From Nitrososphaerota archaeon (GTDB taxonomy: Archaea > Thermoproteota > Nitrososphaeria > Nitrososphaerales > UBA213), in assembly GCA_002713325.1 (NCBI GenBank), contig PAWD01000027.1, forward strand, positions 1 to 46,682: DNA of 46,682 nucleotides. The letters run 5' to 3'. Every line of letters begins with the position of its first letter. Positions within the stretch are counted from its first letter, which is position 1. The translations under genes were made by a program, and so were the position numbers. Positions 16,187 to 24,485 of this stretch are shown here, one piece after another. The notes beneath the pieces are model-generated. The model was not told where the DNA came from. It ran no database searches and saw only the letters and a program-made list of their open reading frames with translations.

Positions 16187-17119
16187 TTAGTAAATGAGGG
16201 AGCTACTGATATCTCTCAACTCGGTGTTTACAAAATAGCATTCCGTGAGGTTTTGTTTCTTCGCATTCTGAAGTGCTATCAATTGCAATAAAAAGACGTG
16301 ATAAAGTAGTTTTTCTTCTAATCCATTGCCTTTTGGTTTGCAAGATACTACATTGTAATTACTATTTGTTAATTTAATAGACAATTCATTTGCTTTTTCA
16401 TAATCATTTTCTACCGGTAATATCAAAATTATATCATCTTTTTTCAAAGAAAAAAGTTCCATATGACAAAACTGTTCCAGCATACAGTATTGGACTTTCG
16501 TTCCAAATATTTCATATAATTTTGCTGAACCATACATAGCTAACGGATAAGTCATCCAACTGCCAATGATATACATATGATCGCTTACTGTGATAGTAAG
16601 TGCGTCTCTTTGTGCCTGCCTGAAAAGCTGTTTAATGTTACCAAGTTGTATATTTCTTACAAAGGATAGACATGCCAACATACATGCAGTAAATCCTATA
16701 CTCCCCGCAGTAAATATACCAGAATTTCTAAATTTTAATTCTACAACCTCGTTACAGATCTCCGCTAGTCTGCTATCAACATGTGCAGTTACTGCAATAG
16801 TCTTTTCAGCAACTTTATTGGCTACGTTTACAGCCTCTATGTTTGCCTTAGTATTACCAGATATTGATATAGTATAAAGAAATCGATCTTTAACAGTTGA
16901 TGGGTTTAGACATATGTCCATAGGATCAATACATTGAATTCTATTACTAGATACAAGTTCAGCTATCAATGCAGCAACGAATGAATCTCCTGCACCAGTG
17001 AACGTACATCTTTGCTGCTGATCAATATCTATTTTCTTAATATTCGATAAATGTAAAAACTTCTTAATATCTGTAATTTGATACATGACATCTTGTTCAA
17101 ACGCCTCTATAGTATTCAC
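16187..17119 (-). CDS. SIS-domain phosphosugar-binding protein
   Basis: The protein has SIS (sugar isomerase) features: CTFTGAGDSFVAALIAELVS near residues 37-57, and TISISGNTKANIEAVNVANK near 85-105, which is the phosphosugar-binding loop. A second, weaker SIS-like half follows (SWMTYPLAMYGSAKLYEIFG, then LFSLKKDDIILILPVEND). Two SIS halves resemble the isomerase part of GlmS-like or AgaS-like enzymes, but no amidotransferase domain is present. The listed ORF begins at a TTG (17134). I prefer GTG 17119 because it lies ~27 bp after the divergent promoter box shared with mqnD. The substrate is unknown. Confidence 0.75.
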   Translation of the reverse strand: MNTIEAFEQDVMYQITDIKKFLHLSNIKKIDIDQQQRCTFTGAGDSFVAALIAELVSSNRIQCIDPMDICLNPSTVKDRFLYTISISGNTKANIEAVNVANKVAEKTIAVTAHVDSRLAEICNEVVELKFRNSGIFTAGSIGFTACMLACLSFVRNIQLGNIKQLFRQAQRDALTITVSDHMYIIGSWMTYPLAMYGSAKLYEIFGTKVQYCMLEQFCHMELFSLKKDDIILILPVENDYEKANELSIKLTNSNYNVVSCKPKGNGLEEKLLYHVFLLQLIALQNAKKQNLTECYFVNTELRDISSSLIY

Positions 17120-17141
17120 ATCTATAATATACAATGCTACC

Positions 17142-17151
17142 TTTTAATATC
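17142..17151. promoter_or_regulatory. Single AT box between divergent SIS and mqnD genes
   Basis: The box reads ttttaatatc on plus and gatattaaaa on minus. Its centre is about 26 bp before the mqnD ATG (17172) and about 27 bp before the SIS-gene GTG (17119). It could serve leaderless transcription in both directions. Confidence 0.5.
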
Positions 17152-17171
17152 TGCTTAATTGAGCAAAATTC

Positions 17172-17993
17172 ATGGAAATAACTGTAGGTCATACTCCAGA
17201 CGCTGATGATGCTTTCATGTTTTATGGAATTGTGTCTGGTAAAGTTACAATTGATAATGTGAAAATAAACCATGTTATTGAAGATATAGAATCCCTGAAC
17301 ATAAGGGCTCTGAAGAGTGAATTGGATATTTCTGCTGTTTCTGCACATGGATATTCATATACAAAAGATTACGTAATACTGCGTAGCGGATCAAGTTTTG
17401 GTAAAGCATATGGTCCTATTGTCATAGCAAAAAGGAATTTTGATATTGAAGAACTTAAAAAGATTAGAATTGCTGTGCCTGGAAAGATGACAACTGCATA
17501 TTTGCTGTTAAGGATGGTACTTGGAGATTTTAATGTGATAGAGATGAGGTTCAATGAGATAAATGATGCTGTTGAGAAAGATATTGTTGATGCAGGATTG
17601 GTTATTCATGAAGCACAGATCACATATGATCAAGCAAAATTTGTAAACGTTTTAGATCTTGGGCTATGGTGGAACAATGTCAGCAACAAACTACCATTGC
17701 CTCTAGGAATAAATATAGCACATAAGAGACTGGGTAACGATACCATAAGGAAATTTAATGATCTCCTCAAACTTTCCATTCAATATGGCTTCAATAATTT
17801 AGATGAGGCTATTGATTATTCTATGCAATACTCTAGAGGTGCATCACGCTACTTAATTGAAAAATTTGTAAAAATGTATGTGAATGATTTGACAATTGAT
17901 ATGGGTCAACAAGGTAATAAAGCTCTGAATAAATTATATTCTATTGCAAAACAAAATAAAATCATAGAAAGTATTGAAGTTAAGATAATTTGA
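17172..17993 (+). CDS. mqnD: 1,4-dihydroxy-6-naphthoate synthase MqnD
   Basis: MqnD converts cyclic dehypoxanthine futalosine to 1,4-dihydroxy-6-naphthoate in the futalosine route to menaquinone. The 273-residue protein has the periplasmic-binding-protein-like fold of MqnA/MqnD. The N-terminus GHTPDADDAFMFYG matches the MqnD form, NDTFMFxA-like. Then come EDIESLNIRALKSELDISAVS near 37-57, GKAYGPIVIAKR near 77-88, VDAGLVIHEAQITYDQ near 140-155 and PLPLGINIAHKRLG near 177-190. It precedes mqnE and mqnC, which act before it in the pathway. Confidence 0.92.
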   Translation: MEITVGHTPDADDAFMFYGIVSGKVTIDNVKINHVIEDIESLNIRALKSELDISAVSAHGYSYTKDYVILRSGSSFGKAYGPIVIAKRNFDIEELKKIRIAVPGKMTTAYLLLRMVLGDFNVIEMRFNEINDAVEKDIVDAGLVIHEAQITYDQAKFVNVLDLGLWWNNVSNKLPLPLGINIAHKRLGNDTIRKFNDLLKLSIQYGFNNLDEAIDYSMQYSRGASRYLIEKFVKMYVNDLTIDMGQQGNKALNKLYSIAKQNKIIESIEVKII

Positions 17994-18033
17994 TACGAAA
18001 AAGATTATTAATTTCCAAAGAGAATTAACAAAT

Positions 18034-18282
18034 ATGCACTGGTTATTTTTAATATGTGGATGTACAATCCTAATAACAGGTATAGTTATAACAATCGCAT
18101 TCGAAACTCAAGTTAAGTTAGGTCCGTTAGAAGAACTGAATCAGAATCTTGCCATTGCTCAATTTGGAGGAATAATTAGCGGTGTAGGATTTATACTAAT
18201 GCTTGCCAGTTTTGGGTTAAATAGAAGAAGAAAATCAAAACCTGGAAAAGATGTATCTACAAAACCAGATGAGTCTAACTAA
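18034..18282 (+). CDS. Small two-TM membrane protein
   Basis: The 82-residue protein has two hydrophobic spans (about residues 3-22 and 44-62), joined by a polar loop with VKLGPLEELNQN. It ends in a basic, hydrophilic tail (NRRRKSKPGKDVSTKPDESN) that should face the cytoplasm. I recognise no family. It lies 40 bp after mqnD on the same strand. Its end overlaps the end of the convergent mqnE gene by 8 bp. A link to quinone metabolism is only positional. Confidence 0.6.
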   Translation: MHWLFLICGCTILITGIVITIAFETQVKLGPLEELNQNLAIAQFGGIISGVGFILMLASFGLNRRRKSKPGKDVSTKPDESN

Positions 18283-19375
18283 AGCGTTTGATTATATTGT
18301 GGAATGTATCGCGTTGTGCGGGTATATGATTTATTTCCTTGATCATGTTAACTAGTTCCTCTATAGTTGAACTATATGTTAATCCAGTAGCTCTGAATAT
18401 CTCTTCGGCAAATGCCGTACCAACAAGATCACTAGCTCCGTATGTCAATGCTACCTGTGCCATCTTCTTACCTAGAGCAATGTAATATGCAGATATGTTA
18501 TTGATAACATTTGCGAGCATCAATCTTGAGATAGCTATTATTCTCAGATCATAAAGCGCAGAACTGTGTGTTTTAACCAATCCATTACGCTTTAGTTCGG
18601 TATTTTCAGGACTGAACTTCAACGGAATAAATGTAAGAAATCCTCCAGTTTTTTTCTGTAGTTCTCTCAACTTCATTATATGATCTATTACATGTTCAGG
18701 CTTTTCCACATGACCATACAACATGGTACAATTAGTCATTATTCCTAGAGTATGTGCCAATTCGGCAACCTGTAACCACTCGTCGCCTGAACACTTACCT
18801 ACAACTATTTGTTTTCTCGGTTCTGGATGAAAGATTTCTGCACCGCCTCCAGCTAAAGCATTAAGACCGCATTCCTGTAGACGTAGTAAAACTTCCTTAG
18901 TTGTATTATGTGTAACCCTTGCAATGAAAAATATCTCCGCAGGGGTAAATGATTTGATTGATATGTTTGGAAATTTTTCTTTGATTGATCGAATCATACC
19001 TTCGTAGTATTCTAATTCCAGATTTGGATGAAACCCTCCGACTATATGCATTTCATTCGCACCCTTCTGTACAGCAATACTAACCCTGTTCAAAATTTGT
19101 TCTTTTGTTAAAGTGTAAGCATCAGGTTCATTATTCTTTTTATAGAAAGCGCATAAAGGGCAACTTGCGGCACAAACGTTGGTATAATTGAGATAGTATG
19201 ATGCAGTAAAAGTTACCGTGTTACCCTTTATTTGTTTTTTTATTCTATCAGCAATCTTTCCCAACATGAAAATATTGTCATAATTCATCAATTCCATACC
19301 ATCGTTAAAGGAGAGTTCTTCCCCAGCAAGTGCATTCTCAAGCGCCTTAGAACCATTAATGATACTGTTCAACAT
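18275..19375 (-). CDS. mqnE: Aminofutalosine synthase MqnE (radical SAM)
   Basis: MqnE couples SAM radical chemistry to join 3-[(1-carboxyvinyl)oxy]benzoate to an adenosyl group, giving aminofutalosine. The 366 residues match the family. The Fe-S motif CAASCPLCAF lies near 70. MqnE-type signatures follow: EMHIVGGFHPNLELEYYE near 110, SIKSFTPAEIFF near 140, GGGAEIFHPEPRKQI near 175 and NCTMLYGHVEKPEHVIDH near 215. MHIVGG and GGGAEIF distinguish it from MqnC. It is transcribed away from mqnC, with about 150 bp between their starts. Confidence 0.93.
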   Translation of the reverse strand: MLNSIINGSKALENALAGEELSFNDGMELMNYDNIFMLGKIADRIKKQIKGNTVTFTASYYLNYTNVCAASCPLCAFYKKNNEPDAYTLTKEQILNRVSIAVQKGANEMHIVGGFHPNLELEYYEGMIRSIKEKFPNISIKSFTPAEIFFIARVTHNTTKEVLLRLQECGLNALAGGGAEIFHPEPRKQIVVGKCSGDEWLQVAELAHTLGIMTNCTMLYGHVEKPEHVIDHIMKLRELQKKTGGFLTFIPLKFSPENTELKRNGLVKTHSSALYDLRIIAISRLMLANVINNISAYYIALGKKMAQVALTYGASDLVGTAFAEEIFRATGLTYSSTIEELVNMIKEINHIPAQRDTFHNIIKRFS

Positions 19376-19525
19376 AAAAAAACCTTTATTTATTCTTTAT
19401 ATAAATTAAATCTAAAGTCATTTGAGCTTCATTCTGAAAAATTATAAGGAAAATTAGGAAGATAAATAGTAGATCTATCACGAAGAATTAAATAGCATTG
19501 TTATGATGCTTTACTGAATTCGAAT

Positions 19526-20638
19526 TTGCTAATTGAAATGATACGACATTCTGATATTAGTGATATTCTTGATGGTGTTCTTGATGGAAGAAACCTAGAT
19601 CTTAATGACTGTATCAAACTCATGAATTCTGATGACGTACAACTACTATGCCTAGTTGCTGACACTCTTAGGAGAAACCAGTTTGGCAACACTGTCACCT
19701 TCATTAATAACCTAATCTTCAATTATACCAATGTATGTGTGACATACTGCAAGTTCTGTGCATTTTATAGACCACCAGGTCATAATGAAACTTATACTGT
19801 TAGTATAGAGGATGGTCTAAAACGAATAGCTATTGCTCGTGACATGTTTGGAATAACACAGGTACTAATGCAGGGTGGACATAATCCATCGTTGAATATC
19901 GAATACTATGAAAATATGTTTAAGGCTATAAAGGAAAAGTGTCCAAGTGTTGGAATACATGGTTTATCAGTTTCAGAAATAGATGTTATTACCAAGGTAG
20001 AGCGGTCTAGTACTAAAGAAGTCTTGACTAGATTGAAGGAAGCTGGTCTTGATTCATTACCTGGTGCCGGTGCAGAAATTCTCGTTGATGAAGTAAAAGA
20101 ACAGATCAGTCCATTGAAGATAAGTAGTGATGGATGGTTGCGGATCATGGAGGAGGCACATCGATTGGGCTTGCGAACCTCCGCGACGATGATGTATGGA
20201 CATGTTGAAACTGTTGAGCAAAGGGCACAATCGCTTATGAAGATAATTGAATTACAGAAGAAGACTGGTGGTTTCATGGCATTCATTCCGTGGAGCTTTG
20301 AACCTAATAACACACAAATGCAGGAAGAAGGAATGATTTCGTATTCTGCTGGTGGTTTACATCTCTTGAAGATTATTGCTATATCAAGAATAATGATAAA
20401 CGGTCTAATAGATCATATACAATCATCATGGCTAACCAATGGTATAAGCTTGGCGCAACTTGCGTTAAACTGTGGCGCTGATGATTTTGGAGGTACATTA
20501 CATGGTGAAGAAGTTGTCACTGCTACTGGTGCGAGATCAACAACACTAAATGCGAAGAAGATCATTGATGCAGTAAAGCAAATGGGAATGCATGTAGCTG
20601 AACGTGATAACTTTTACAGAACTATACGACATCATTGA
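19526..20638 (+). CDS. mqnC: Dehypoxanthine futalosine cyclase MqnC (radical SAM)
   Basis: MqnC cyclises dehypoxanthine futalosine to the spiro compound used by MqnD. The 370-residue protein carries the motif CVTYCKFCAF near residue 72. MqnC-type segments follow: QVLMQGGHNPSLNIEYYEN near 112, LPGAGAEILVDEVKEQISP near 175 and SATMMYGHVETVEQRAQ near 215, with FMAFIPWSFEPNNTQM near 250. The listed start is TTG 19526, and ATG 19538 (MIRHSDIS) is an alternative. The accessory HNH gene begins 45 bp downstream on the same strand. MqnA and MqnB equivalents are not in this window. Confidence 0.93.
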   Translation: MLIEMIRHSDISDILDGVLDGRNLDLNDCIKLMNSDDVQLLCLVADTLRRNQFGNTVTFINNLIFNYTNVCVTYCKFCAFYRPPGHNETYTVSIEDGLKRIAIARDMFGITQVLMQGGHNPSLNIEYYENMFKAIKEKCPSVGIHGLSVSEIDVITKVERSSTKEVLTRLKEAGLDSLPGAGAEILVDEVKEQISPLKISSDGWLRIMEEAHRLGLRTSATMMYGHVETVEQRAQSLMKIIELQKKTGGFMAFIPWSFEPNNTQMQEEGMISYSAGGLHLLKIIAISRIMINGLIDHIQSSWLTNGISLAQLALNCGADDFGGTLHGEEVVTATGARSTTLNAKKIIDAVKQMGMHVAERDNFYRTIRHH

Positions 20639-20682
20639 GACGAATATTTTAATTGTAATGTGTTTATTTTATATGATTACAT

Positions 20683-21549
20683 ATGATTAGTGATGAACGT
20701 ATATTATTCGGTACTGATACAGAAACTGTGGTTCTCCCAGAAGAAATCTATGATAGGTGTATTAACCAATACGCTAAAGAAAAAAAAATAAAAGAAATTA
20801 AGACACCTAATAAACACGAATGTATTTATTGTAACAAAATAAACTCAGATGTTGAAATCGATATTTCTGAATCTTCTACGAGTGATTTTGTCAAAGAAAT
20901 GCTCAGAAATCATCCTATTATCAGAGATAGCAAAGTTACTAGGGTGTATACAGAGAATGGAAGACTTGCCATGGAAGGTATTAATTGGAACATTTCCTGG
21001 AGATTAGAAAGTATTCTAAGGAAGAAAATGTGGTTTCATTCCATCTGCAAATTCAAAAGTAATCACTATGGAATGAATTATGAAGAATGGAAGTTATGGA
21101 ATAGAGAATATAAGAAAGCTAGAAAATTAGCTGTAAAACGTGATAATAATACATGCCAAACTTGTTTTGGTAAAGTAAATAAATCCCGCATAAAAGAGAA
21201 TCAAAATCTTCTAAATAATGAAAAATTACGATTAAAAATGATAAAACAGTATAATTTGATTGAGAGAATAAGAAAAAAGAATAAGGCGGATCGATCTGTT
21301 GGTGAACAGTTTTTTTCTAAAGAAAGGTTAAAGGAAGTAATTGAGTATGACAAAAAAATTCGGCTCAATGTTCATCATATAAAAGAAGTAAGGAATGGAG
21401 GTATGAATGACCTTAACAATCTTATTACAATTTGTTCCTATTGTCATAGTAACCTAGGTATCAATACTGAAGGAATATCTAATTCTCTTTATCGCAAAAT
21501 TAAATCACGTTATAAAAAAATCCTAAAGAGTAAGAAGCTAAAATTTTAA
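20683..21549 (+). CDS. HNH endonuclease with two zinc knuckles
   Basis: The 288-residue protein ends with an HNH nuclease domain. CQTC near residue 158 pairs with CSYCHSN near 263 to bind structural zinc, and the catalytic part is LNVHHIKEVRNGGMNDLNNL near 228-247. Between them lies a long, Lys-rich helical insertion (about 165-225). An N-terminal CIYC (residues 48-51) sits in a region with no recognised family. The product probably cuts or nicks DNA. It could be a homing or restriction-type nuclease. No intron or methylase is seen beside it. The DUF4186 gene follows after about 95 bp. Confidence 0.82.
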   Translation: MISDERILFGTDTETVVLPEEIYDRCINQYAKEKKIKEIKTPNKHECIYCNKINSDVEIDISESSTSDFVKEMLRNHPIIRDSKVTRVYTENGRLAMEGINWNISWRLESILRKKMWFHSICKFKSNHYGMNYEEWKLWNREYKKARKLAVKRDNNTCQTCFGKVNKSRIKENQNLLNNEKLRLKMIKQYNLIERIRKKNKADRSVGEQFFSKERLKEVIEYDKKIRLNVHHIKEVRNGGMNDLNNLITICSYCHSNLGINTEGISNSLYRKIKSRYKKILKSKKLKF

Positions 21550-21644
21550 CTTTACTTGAAATATCTAAAATTAGAGAAAATCCATTTAAAAAATTAATGC
21601 AAAAAATTACAGATACTTTATAGGGATTATGCTCTTTCTGATTA

Positions 21645-22031
21645 TTGTTGTCGAATTCAGTTATTAATAATCACCTATTCAAATTAAATAAATCTAAATT
21701 TCGTAGCAAATTTGATCTTGATATAAAGGAATATGAATATATAAATAAACATGGATTAGATGAAATTACCAAACACACTCGAAAATTTATTATTGATAGA
21801 CTCTCTCCTGCATTTCCTTTTAATGATGGTAAACAAACTCCTTTCAAAAATCATCCAGTTTTCATCGCTCAACATGCTACTGCAACCTGCTGCCGTAAAT
21901 GTATGAATAAATGGTATAATATTCCTAAAGGTGTAACTTTAACATCCACACAAATAGATTTCGCTGTTGATCTTATCATTAGTTGGATTAAATTACATCT
22001 CTCAACTCAATACACTTCATCTTCAGAATAG
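21645..22031 (+). CDS. DUF4186 family protein
   Basis: The 128-residue protein carries the DUF4186 core in its second half: KNHPVFIAQHATATCCRKCM, followed by NKWYNIPKGVTLTSTQIDF and a C-terminal helix VDLIISWIKLHL. The His, Cys-Cys and CxxC-like arrangement suggests a metal-binding site. The function is unknown. The start is a TTG (21645 or 21648), since no ATG lies in frame upstream. It follows the HNH gene and may belong to the same insertion. The first ~40 residues are basic and poorly matched to the family. Confidence 0.85.
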   Translation: MLSNSVINNHLFKLNKSKFRSKFDLDIKEYEYINKHGLDEITKHTRKFIIDRLSPAFPFNDGKQTPFKNHPVFIAQHATATCCRKCMNKWYNIPKGVTLTSTQIDFAVDLIISWIKLHLSTQYTSSSE

Positions 22032-22739
22032 TAATTAATTCAAATTCCAAATTGTTAGAGTATTCACTTCTAATTGAGAAATAAATATTAATTTTTGATT
22101 TATTTACGGTGTCAATAATTTCCTAATGAAATTCTTCTCTTTTGACACATTAAATATAATTAACGGGTTTAAAATTAGAAATTAGAAATCAGAAGTAATA
22201 TGTCATACAAAGGATAACAAGAAACACATAAAGCAATCTATGGAGATTGTGACAAATAACGTGATGTTCAGTTTAAACCAAAATAAAATAAACCTGTCTA
22301 TTACGGCTGATGTTTTCAAAACCATAAAAGAAATTAAAAACATACTGTCACTTCATGTTTTATTTGATCATGAATGAACTAATTGCCGTCCTATGTATTA
22401 CATCTATATCCAATAATGTAATTTTATTCCAATGGCACCTTTTTCTCCAATGTTAAAGATAAAGTAACCACAACATGGAAGGGAGATAACGAATAATGTA
22501 GAAAATTAACTTATAATATTTTATATACGTCTATTTCGTATATAAAAAATCTGGTTCTACTTTTCGCAAAAGATCTGATACAAAAAATTTCATGAATGCG
22601 TGAATTCTAATTAATTACATATCAAAGTCATTCAGTTCAACACATTTAGCCTTCATATAATAAAATCATATCAAAATAGTATAAAAAAATATTAAAAAAA
22701 TGGTGTTTTAGATAATGGGTTGAAGTTTACTGGTCTAGT
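22032..22739. other. AT-rich intergenic region, no supported gene
   Basis: Very AT-rich. The only frame of note runs from ATG 22240 to 22377 (45 codons, MEIVTNNVMFSLNQNKINLS). It is open upstream to 22186 without recognisable homology, and I do not call it. Short inverted AT blocks are present, but no RNA gene was seen. Confidence 0.45.
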
Positions 22740-22925
22740 TTAAAAACGATCTACTGATGGTAAATAGAATCCGCTACGTAGATGGATGTTATCGATGTGT
22801 TTTAAAAGTTCCTCATGGTTTCTCAAGCTAGAATCACAACAACGACATCTATGAGATAAATTATTTCCAGTAAATTCCTTCTGTATGTATTTCACTAATC
22901 TGGCGTCATGCTTTATTTGTATCAT
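22740..22925 (-). CDS. Single C2H2 zinc-finger protein
   Basis: The 61-residue protein has one classical finger, CRCCDSSLRNHEELLKHIDNIH (C-x2-C-x12-H-x4-H), at about residues 27-48. A basic N-terminal helix comes first and a short tail ends SVDRF. Small C2H2 proteins are common in this archaeal group and presumably bind nucleic acid. The start ATG at 22925 has an AT-rich upstream sequence. It resembles in kind the two-finger protein at 44562. Confidence 0.75.
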   Translation of the reverse strand: MIQIKHDARLVKYIQKEFTGNNLSHRCRCCDSSLRNHEELLKHIDNIHLRSGFYLPSVDRF

Positions 22926-22972
22926 AAATCTTTGATGTAATATTTATAATATAAATCATTGTATATTAAATA

Positions 22973-22992
22973 TCATATATATATATATATAA
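22973..22992. repeat. (AT)n dinucleotide run
   Basis: An uninterrupted alternating at run of about 20 bp lies in the 290-bp AT-rich gap between two small zinc-protein genes. It is prone to melting and to length change. Confidence 0.8.
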
Positions 22993-23215
22993 TTATTTGA
23001 TTAAAAATGTTTATTATATATAATTTTTTTATATGAAATAACAAGTGATGATTAAGCATTTATTCTATAGAACAAAAATTGAAATTTATCTAATAGTAGA
23101 AGGAAAGGAAAATATGTTCTTATAACACAACTTGATAAGTGATCTATTCATTAACAGAGTATTAATCTTGTATTTCTTACTTTAATTAATAATCCATCAT
23201 CACAAAAAATAGGAA

Positions 23216-23365
23216 TTAGTGGCCATGTCCACAGCCACAACCGCCCGTACCACCTTTACTATCGCTTCCATGACTTTCTGAACAAGTTGGGCATGTCTTG
23301 GTATCGGTTTCGGACATAAATGAAGTACCGCACATAACACATTTTACTTTTTGTACGCCTTCCAT
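23216..23365 (-). CDS. 49-residue zinc-ribbon protein with Gly/His/Cys tail
   Basis: Too short for the ORF track. From ATG 23365 it reads MEGVQKVKCVMCGTSFMSET and has two CxxC knuckles (CVMC, CPTC) forming a zinc ribbon. The tail is rich in Gly, Cys and His (GGCGCGHGH), which could bind an additional metal such as copper, nickel or zinc. No family name is known to me. The AT-rich sequence upstream of 23365 suits a promoter. Confidence 0.65.
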   Translation of the reverse strand: MEGVQKVKCVMCGTSFMSETDTKTCPTCSESHGSDSKGGTGGCGCGHGH

Positions 23366-23523
23366 TAATTTACTCTATCTGTAGTACTATTAAACTGTTT
23401 GTTGAAATTGATGTATATTCAAAATCAATATTTATTTATCCAAATGTTGCTAATGTTATCAAAGCTCATGATGTATTACCAAAGCTCAATTCCTTTAAAT
23501 CACGTTCACAACTATCTATAGTT

Positions 23524-23691
23524 ATGGATAGAATATATCAAAGGAAAAAACAGACGGTCACACATTTCATAAAGAAGTACGGTGATATAGACCATGCAAA
23601 GATCTTGAACGAGATAAATGTTGATTATGATACACTTATGAGAATATTATCTGATCTTAGGCAAGAAGGAAAGATTTTACAAAAAAAATAA
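23524..23691 (+). CDS. 55-residue winged-helix-like protein
   Basis: Too short for the ORF track. ATG 23524 opens MDRIYQRKKQTVTHFIKKYG. Its helix-turn-helix arrangement runs through INVDYDTLMRILSDLRQEGK, where the last part matches the recognition helix and wing of small winged-helix proteins. It would be a DNA-binding regulator or an accessory factor. The frame ends in a lysine pair before the stop. No partner gene is seen. Confidence 0.55.
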   Translation: MDRIYQRKKQTVTHFIKKYGDIDHAKILNEINVDYDTLMRILSDLRQEGKILQKK

Positions 23692-23987
23692 AATTTATAA
23701 CTAACTCAAAAGTTAGATTCAGAGAGACTTTTATCAATTCAAATACTGTTTGACGAGAATAGACGACCAGCAATGTATTAGAAAATTATCATTACCAAAA
23801 TTAACATAAAAATATTAATTGAGTTTCGTATATGGAAAAGAGGTGATGTACACTTTTGATTTAGAAATGTTAGATCTTCTTATTGATTTTCGCTTTACGC
23901 GGAATACACTTAAATAAAATATACCCAAATAAAACATACTCGACTAATTAGTAAATATTTTAATTACTTTAAACTAGTGTATTGGTT

Positions 23988-24221
23988 ATGGGTGATAAGA
24001 AAAAATGTGCTGTATGTAAGGGAATAGGCAAGATAGAATTATTAAATTCTTCATGTCCTTTTTGTAATGGTACTGGAGAGTTTACAAAAATTTCAGAGAA
24101 TTATTTTAATTCACATATATGTCAGTGTATATTCTTAAATAGAAAAACTTGCCCTTTATGTGGAAAGAAATGTCATCACGATACACCAAATAAACCAAAA
24201 ATAATGGTGGGTCCAATGTAG
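23988..24221 (+). CDS. DnaJ-type zinc-finger protein (free-standing CxxCxGxG)
   Basis: The 77-residue protein (start ATG 23988, preferred over the TTG at 23982) begins with CAVCKGIGKI and CPFCNGTGEF. These are two CxxCxGxG repeats as in the zinc domain of DnaJ. A second cysteine set (HICQCIF, CPLCGKKCHHD) follows near residues 45-66. There is no J domain. Free-standing versions may bind unfolded protein or act in metal handling. The role is not established here. Confidence 0.7.
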   Translation: MGDKKKCAVCKGIGKIELLNSSCPFCNGTGEFTKISENYFNSHICQCIFLNRKTCPLCGKKCHHDTPNKPKIMVGPM

Positions 24222-24485
24222 TTTTATCATAATTATGATATAGATAGAAGTTAATTTTTCTTACTGTAACAACATGAGTCAAATCCGTAATAAAAACAAA
24301 AATCTGATTATATGAGTTTTAATATTATATTTTTGATTTCATAAATTTTTAAGATAGTTTCTGTTAAGATTCTGAAATTAAACTGTTATCTATACATTTT
24401 ATAATTAGAAATTAAGATTAGAACTATATATTAAGATATTATTATACTAAAACAATATATTTGATGAAATGTATTTATAAATATA

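Noticed and set aside
20683-21549. HNH gene as part of an intron or intein in mqnC
   Set aside because: mqnC is complete and ends before the HNH gene, and no split host gene is seen.
22240-22377. 45-codon ORF in the 22-kb gap
   Set aside because: No recognisable family, AT-rich composition and no promoter or neighbour support; a chance frame is as likely.
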